From: Halobaculum sp. MBLA0147
GTDB taxonomy: Archaea; Halobacteriota; Halobacteria; Halobacteriales; Haloferacaceae
Assembly (NCBI RefSeq): GCF_041361345.1
Contig: NZ_JBGKAD010000001.1
Span: 434,001-498,000, forward strand
Direction of reading: 5' to 3'
Length of the DNA: 64,000 nt
The notes beneath the pieces are model-generated. The model did not search any database. It had not been told where the DNA came from and worked only from the letters and a program-made list of their open reading frames with translations. The position numbers and the translations under genes are program-made. Of the stretch, positions 59,875-64,000 are shown one piece after another. Within the stretch, counting starts at the first letter, position 1; each line of letters begins with the position of its first letter.

Positions 59875-60561
59875 TCAGTCGCCGAAGATGGCTTCGGCGG
59901 TGGCGGCCTCGGCGTCGATGGCGTCGCTGCCGTTGACCGCGACAACGACGAAGGCGGCTTTCGTCAACACGTCGAGGTAGACGATCACGACCGTCTCCGT
60001 GCCGGGGAGCAAGAGGCCGAGTCCCTTCGTCGACAGCAGCCATACGACCGGGTAGATCCCCCACAACACGATCGTGACGTTCCGGAGCTTCTCGAACAAC
60101 GCCCGACGCCCCTGCGACTCGACGCTCGACTCGACACCGAGCCGCAGCCACAACACGTACACGAGGTACGCGAACGCCACCGCTCCCACGCCGAAGGCGA
60201 GGAAGTGGAACGGCGCCGGCAGGACGTTCGCACTCGCGCCAGCCAGGATCATCACCACGTCCGCGGCGACCAACCGGAGGTACGTCGCCCGCGTCGGCTG
60301 GCTCAACATCGCGAGGTACAACACGATCAGCGGGGTCGTCACCAGCCAGTCCGCGTACCGGACGACGTTCCACGTCCGGCCGGCGGTCGTCACGTCGCCG
60401 ATCCCGAGTCCCATCGCGAGGTACGCGACGGCAGCGATGCCCGTCACGCCCGCCAGTACCGCGTAGAAGTCCCGCCGATCCTCGTCGACGGCACCCTGGA
60501 ACAGCGGCGGGATCGTCCCCACGGCGAGGACGACCGCCCCGACGAGTCGCCACGGGATCAC
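59875..60561 (-). CDS. Sensory rhodopsin II-like photoreceptor
   Basis: A 228-residue seven-helix retinal protein. The retinal lysine is K201 in VYLDVLTKAAF, with counterion residues D71 (RYADWLVTTP) and D197. The proton-donor position of bacteriorhodopsin (D96) is Y82 (TTPLIVLYLAML), so it is not a pump. T200 directly before the lysine and Y170 in LWGIYPVVWLL match the signalling residues T204 and Y174 of sensory rhodopsin II, whereas sensory rhodopsin I has Ala there. It transmits blue-green light avoidance to the cognate transducer, whose gene directly precedes it with ATGA overlap. Confidence 0.9.
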   Translation of the reverse strand: MIPWRLVGAVVLAVGTIPPLFQGAVDEDRRDFYAVLAGVTGIAAVAYLAMGLGIGDVTTAGRTWNVVRYADWLVTTPLIVLYLAMLSQPTRATYLRLVAADVVMILAGASANVLPAPFHFLAFGVGAVAFAYLVYVLWLRLGVESSVESQGRRALFEKLRNVTIVLWGIYPVVWLLSTKGLGLLLPGTETVVIVYLDVLTKAAFVVVAVNGSDAIDAEAATAEAIFGD

Positions 60562-62933
60562 CGGCGATCACCCCCGTCGGAGACGGCCGTGTCGTCCGCC
60601 GCCCGCGACTCGCGGACACCACTCGTGTCCGCTGGTTCCGTCGCACCCTCCGAGGCACCGTCGGCGTCGATCTCGAAGTTGGCCAGCAGCGACTGGAGGC
60701 GCTCGGCGCGGTCGGCCAACCCGTCGGCGTCGTCCGCGACACGCGAGAGCGTCTCCGTCTGGCGACTCGTCGCCTCGTCGACCGTCGCCGCCTCGGCGCT
60801 CGTCTCCTCGCTGATCGACGCGACCTCTTCGACGGTGTCGACGACCGCCTCCGAGGATCGCGCCTGCTGTTCCGTCGCGGAGGCGATCTCCTGGATGTCG
60901 TCGTCGACGCCCTCGACGTGTTCGACGATCTCTTCGAGCGACTCGATCGCCGCCTCGACGGTCTCCGTCCCGTCGCGAACCCGGTCGCCCGTCTCGTGCA
61001 TCCCCGCGACCGTGTCTTCGGTGTGTGACCGGATCGCCGCGATCCGCGACTCCACCTCCTCGGCAGACTCCTTCGTCTCCTCCGCGAGACTCTTCACCTC
61101 GTCGGCGACGACCGCGAAGCCGTCACCCGCGTCTCCGGCCTCGCCGCCCGCCCGCGCCGCCTCGATGGAGGCGTTCAACGCGAGGAGGTTCGTCTGGTCG
61201 GCGATGTCGCCGATCAACTCTGCGATCTCCGCGATCTCGGCCACCTCCGACTCCAGCGTCTCGATGGCCTCCGTCGACGCCTCCGTCTGCTCGCGGATCG
61301 CCTCCATCTCCGCGAGTGCCTCCTCGGCACGCTCGCGGCCGGTGTCGCCCGCGTCGGCCGCGCGACGGGAGGTCGCCGCCACCGTCTCGACCGTCGACGC
61401 CACCTCCTCGGCGCTGGCCGACAACTGCCCCATCTCGGACTCGACCGTGGCGAGATCCTCGGCCTGCTGGGTCGCCCCGTCGGCGATCTCCGACACCGAC
61501 GCGCGGACGTCCTCGTTGGCCTCCGTGACGGCCGCGACGCTGTCGGCGGTCGACGCGACTGCCTCCGCGACCGTCGCCGAGAAGGCCGTCACGTCCGCCA
61601 GCGTCCGCTCGATGTCGGCGACCATCTCGTTGAACGCCTCGCCGATCGCGCGCATCGCCTCGTCGTCCGCGTCCGCGTCGACGCGCCGCGTCAGGTCCCC
61701 GTCGGCGACGGCACGCATCACCGTCTCGTACTCCTCGGCGGTCCGAGCCAGCCGGTCGGCCTGCGCCTCCGCCTCCGAGCGCGCCCGCTCGGCCTCTTCG
61801 CGAGCCGTCTCCGCCTCCGAGAGCGACTCGCGCAGCGAGTCACGCATCTCCGTGAACGTCTCCGCGAGGTCCGCGAACTCGTCCTCGCGGCGTGTCTCGA
61901 GTGTCACGTCCAGGTCGCCCTCCGCCATCCGGTTCGCGCGGACGGCGATCTGCCGCAGCGACGACACCGTGTCGGAGCCGACGACGGCGCCGACGAGCCC
62001 CAGCGTCGCCATCGTCAGCAGTATCAGTCCGAGGATACCGGACGTGACGTTCTCACCGAGTGCGTACGCGACCTCGCGTGGTGTCCTGACGACGACCGTC
62101 CAGTCGGCGGCCTCGATCGTCGTCGCCGCGGTGAGTGTGTCGCCGCGCTCGACGAACGTCGCCCCCGCCGTGTCGGTGCCGGCGGTCACGTCGCTCCCCG
62201 AACTGCCCCCGGCGGCACGCATCGCGTCCATCCCCGTCCACCGGTCGCCGATCCGGCTCGTGTCCGGGTGCGAGACGAACTCGCCGTCGTCGTTCACCAC
62301 GACGATCGACCCCTGGCGGACCGTCGCTAGACTCTCGACGCGTTGTCGGAGGTCGATCATGTAGATCACCGCGCGATCCTCGACCCCGGGAACCGGCGAG
62401 ATCACCGTCAAGACCGGGTGGTCGACCACAGGTACCGAGAACGGGTCGCTGACGTAGGTGTCACTCGGCCCCTCGAACGTCGGCGGGTTCCGTGCGAACG
62501 GCGCTCCCTTCTCGGCGGGGCTGATCCCCTCCAGTCGACTCGCGGAACTGACGCGGATCACCTTCGCGTCCGTGTCGTAGTAGTGGACCGCGATCACCGC
62601 CTCCGGGACGGTGTCCGTGCCCACGAGCGAGCGGAAGTGCTCACGGACGCGATCCGCCTCCCCGGAGGTCACCGCCGGGTGTCGCGAGGTGAGTCGGGTC
62701 TGTTTTTCCACACCCGAGAGCCAAGTGTCGAGCGTCTCCCCGCGGATCTCGGCGGTCGTCGTCAGCTCCGCGTCGGCGTCGGCTCGCAGGTCTGCGGCCG
62801 TCTGTGTCTGGACGAACGCCCCGAACCCGACCGTGAGACCGATCACAGCCAGCAACGCCAAGAGGAGTTTGGCCGCGAACCGCCGCCGGATCGTCTCCGG
62901 AACGACGGTCCGCCACACGTCGGTGAAACTCAT
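60558..62933 (-). CDS. HtrII-type transducer with large extracellular sensor domain
   Basis: 791 residues. TM1 at about 21-41, an extracellular region at about 45-290 that looks like a dCache sensor (YYDTDAKVIRVSSASRLEG; ISPVPGVEDRAVIYMIDLRQ), TM2 at 296-319, two HAMP regions (AVRANRMAEGDLDVTLETRR; MRAVADGDLTRRVDAD), and the signalling coiled coil with tip [19 protein letters not shown] and [18 protein letters not shown]. Halobacterium HtrII also has an external serine-binding domain, so this one may likewise combine light and chemical sensing. The downstream rhodopsin gene overlaps its stop. The ATG at 62933 follows a CTATAGT box by 26 nt. Confidence 0.92.
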   Translation of the reverse strand: MSFTDVWRTVVPETIRRRFAAKLLLALLAVIGLTVGFGAFVQTQTAADLRADADAELTTTAEIRGETLDTWLSGVEKQTRLTSRHPAVTSGEADRVREHFRSLVGTDTVPEAVIAVHYYDTDAKVIRVSSASRLEGISPAEKGAPFARNPPTFEGPSDTYVSDPFSVPVVDHPVLTVISPVPGVEDRAVIYMIDLRQRVESLATVRQGSIVVVNDDGEFVSHPDTSRIGDRWTGMDAMRAAGGSSGSDVTAGTDTAGATFVERGDTLTAATTIEAADWTVVVRTPREVAYALGENVTSGILGLILLTMATLGLVGAVVGSDTVSSLRQIAVRANRMAEGDLDVTLETRREDEFADLAETFTEMRDSLRESLSEAETAREEAERARSEAEAQADRLARTAEEYETVMRAVADGDLTRRVDADADDEAMRAIGEAFNEMVADIERTLADVTAFSATVAEAVASTADSVAAVTEANEDVRASVSEIADGATQQAEDLATVESEMGQLSASAEEVASTVETVAATSRRAADAGDTGRERAEEALAEMEAIREQTEASTEAIETLESEVAEIAEIAELIGDIADQTNLLALNASIEAARAGGEAGDAGDGFAVVADEVKSLAEETKESAEEVESRIAAIRSHTEDTVAGMHETGDRVRDGTETVEAAIESLEEIVEHVEGVDDDIQEIASATEQQARSSEAVVDTVEEVASISEETSAEAATVDEATSRQTETLSRVADDADGLADRAERLQSLLANFEIDADGASEGATEPADTSGVRESRAADDTAVSDGGDRR

Positions 62934-62955
62934 TTTGGTGGGCTACTGTGCTTCC

Positions 62956-62962
62956 ACTATAG
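62956..62962 (-). promoter_or_regulatory. TATA-like element of the transducer-rhodopsin operon
   Basis: CTATAGT on the minus strand, centred 26 nt upstream of the transducer ATG; indicates a leaderless operon transcript. Confidence 0.65.
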
Positions 62963-63048
62963 AAGTTTTGTCGTCTAGTATCGCGAGTGATTCTCGTCGA
63001 CGACCTTCTGGAGCCCAGCGGGGACTCGTCGCCTCCGGTCGCGCCGCG

Positions 63049-63828
63049 TCAGAGTCCCGTCGGGTGCTCGAGGAACGTGGTGTCCAGTCCCCAGGCTTCG
63101 AGTCGCTCCGCGACGGCGCGGACGCCGCCCGTCTCCGTCGCGTAGTGGCCCGCGAGGAAGACGGAGAGCCCGGCCTCGCGCGCCTCGTGGTACGCCTTCC
63201 CCTTCCCCTCGCCGGTGACGAGCGCGTCACAGCCGGCCTCGACTGCCTCCCCGAGCCAGTCCGTGCCGCTCCCGGTGAGGATCGCCACGTCCTCGATCTC
63301 GTCGGGCCCGAACGGGAGCACTCGGACCGGCTGGTCGCCGGTGTCGAGTGCGTCCGCGAGCGTCTCCCGCAACTCGTCGTGGGTGTACGGCTCCGCAGCG
63401 ACGCCGCGTCGTCCCACGTGTTCCGGGCCGAGCGACCCGAACGGTTCCGTCTCCCGGACGTCGAGTGTGTCTGCGAGTCTCGCCGCGTTCCCCAGCTCCG
63501 GGTGGCCGTCCAGCGGGAGGTGCGAGACGTACAGCGGGAGGTCGCGGTCGGTGAACGCGGTCACGCGGTCGTACGCTTGCCCGGTCACGCGGCCGAGTCC
63601 ACCCCAGACGATCCCGTGGTGCGTGACGAGCAGGTCCGCGCCGGCCTCGGCGGCCGCCTCTGCGGTCGCCTCGCAGGCGTCGACCGCGACCGCGACGTGC
63701 TCGACCTCGTGTGTCGTCCGCGTCGGACCCACTTGGAGCCCGTTCGCGCTGGCGTCGAGATCCGCGTACGCACTCGTGTCCAGTTCGTCGTCGAGTCGCT
63801 CCGCGAGTGTCTGGAGTTCCACACCCAC
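63049..63828 (-). CDS. NIF3-family dinuclear metal-centre protein
   Basis: A 259-residue NIF3 (YbgI-like) protein. Conserved metal-site residues are in LLVTHHGIVWGGL and, near the end, VFLAGHYATETGGVRAVAE; VDACEATAEAAAEAGADLL precedes the first site and DALVTGEGKGKAYHEAREAG the last. These proteins bind two metal ions and form toroidal hexamers; enzymatic activity is not settled for most. The start is a GTG; GTG 63822 two codons later is equally possible. It follows the transducer gene upstream on the same strand but is 115 nt away, with its own likely promoter. Confidence 0.9.
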   Translation of the reverse strand: MGVELQTLAERLDDELDTSAYADLDASANGLQVGPTRTTHEVEHVAVAVDACEATAEAAAEAGADLLVTHHGIVWGGLGRVTGQAYDRVTAFTDRDLPLYVSHLPLDGHPELGNAARLADTLDVRETEPFGSLGPEHVGRRGVAAEPYTHDELRETLADALDTGDQPVRVLPFGPDEIEDVAILTGSGTDWLGEAVEAGCDALVTGEGKGKAYHEAREAGLSVFLAGHYATETGGVRAVAERLEAWGLDTTFLEHPTGL

Positions 63829-64000
63829 GGGTCCGAGTGCGTCCCGTTCGTAGCTTGCGGTCCGCCGTCGAACTCACGTCGGTGGGCCGATCCAACCCAG
63901 TGGCTCGAATCCGCCTCGGTGGCCCGACCCGACCCGGTACCCCGATTCCAGCCCTACGCCACCAGTCGCCCGTGTTCCACCTTCAGACACCGATCCTGTG

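Noticed and set aside
60205-62364. 719-residue plus-strand frame over the rhodopsin and transducer genes
   Set aside because: Serine/arginine-rich antisense of the transducer coiled coil; not a protein of this proteome.

Overview
This is a piece of a haloarchaeal (class Halobacteria) chromosome. The signs are very GC-rich DNA, strongly acidic proteins, Tat-type twin-arginine signals on secreted proteins, start codons about 26-29 nt downstream of TTTA/CTATA-like TATA boxes (leaderless transcripts), many 4-nt ATGA/GTGA gene overlaps, and archaeal genes such as deoxyhypusine synthase, Dph2 and a sensory rhodopsin with its transducer. The genus cannot be fixed from the sequence. No rRNA, tRNA, CRISPR array or insertion sequence was recognised.

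Layout. 1-9.9 kb: the 3' part of a cytochrome oxidase subunit III gene; a reverse operon of hflX, a 2Fe-2S ferredoxin and two membrane proteins; a PAS/GAF histidine kinase; a methyltransferase; an unknown zinc-type protein; divergent dph2 and a PhzF-like gene. 10-15.6 kb: a soluble chemotaxis transducer, a LarA-type protein and a two-gene PH-domain membrane operon. 15.9-22.1 kb: a tyrosine recombinase with a DUF5805-type partner, a roughly 1-kb gene-free stretch, then a Zn/Mn ABC importer preceded by a palindromic operator candidate. 22.2-29.6 kb: a five-gene oligopeptide/dipeptide ABC importer. 29.9-36.3 kb: a phosphoesterase, a PfkB kinase, a BtpA-family protein, a LEA14-like protein and two NAD(P)-binding proteins.

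36.4-39.1 kb is the accessory island. A DUF4157 (eCIS core)/GH-E nuclease toxin gene overlaps an ankyrin-repeat gene that is probably its immunity partner. Divergent from them is an unknown gene whose predicted 85-nt leader can fold into two mutually exclusive structures, which is rare in a mostly leaderless organism.

39.1-55 kb: an HxlR regulator, a Tat-exported vanadium haloperoxidase, a threonine-synthase-like enzyme, an OGG-type DNA glycosylase, an aldo/keto reductase, a rhomboid protease, two cobalamin genes, a signalling pair with a pseudo-receiver, a secreted thermonuclease inserted between duplicated domains, and an M48 protease. 55-64 kb: a 43-residue zinc finger, an NmrA protein, a PiT transporter, a VapBC pair with an operator, deoxyhypusine synthase with a histidine-rich insertion, sensory rhodopsin II with its transducer, and a NIF3 protein. 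Short tandem repeats of many different periods recur at gene ends throughout the window.
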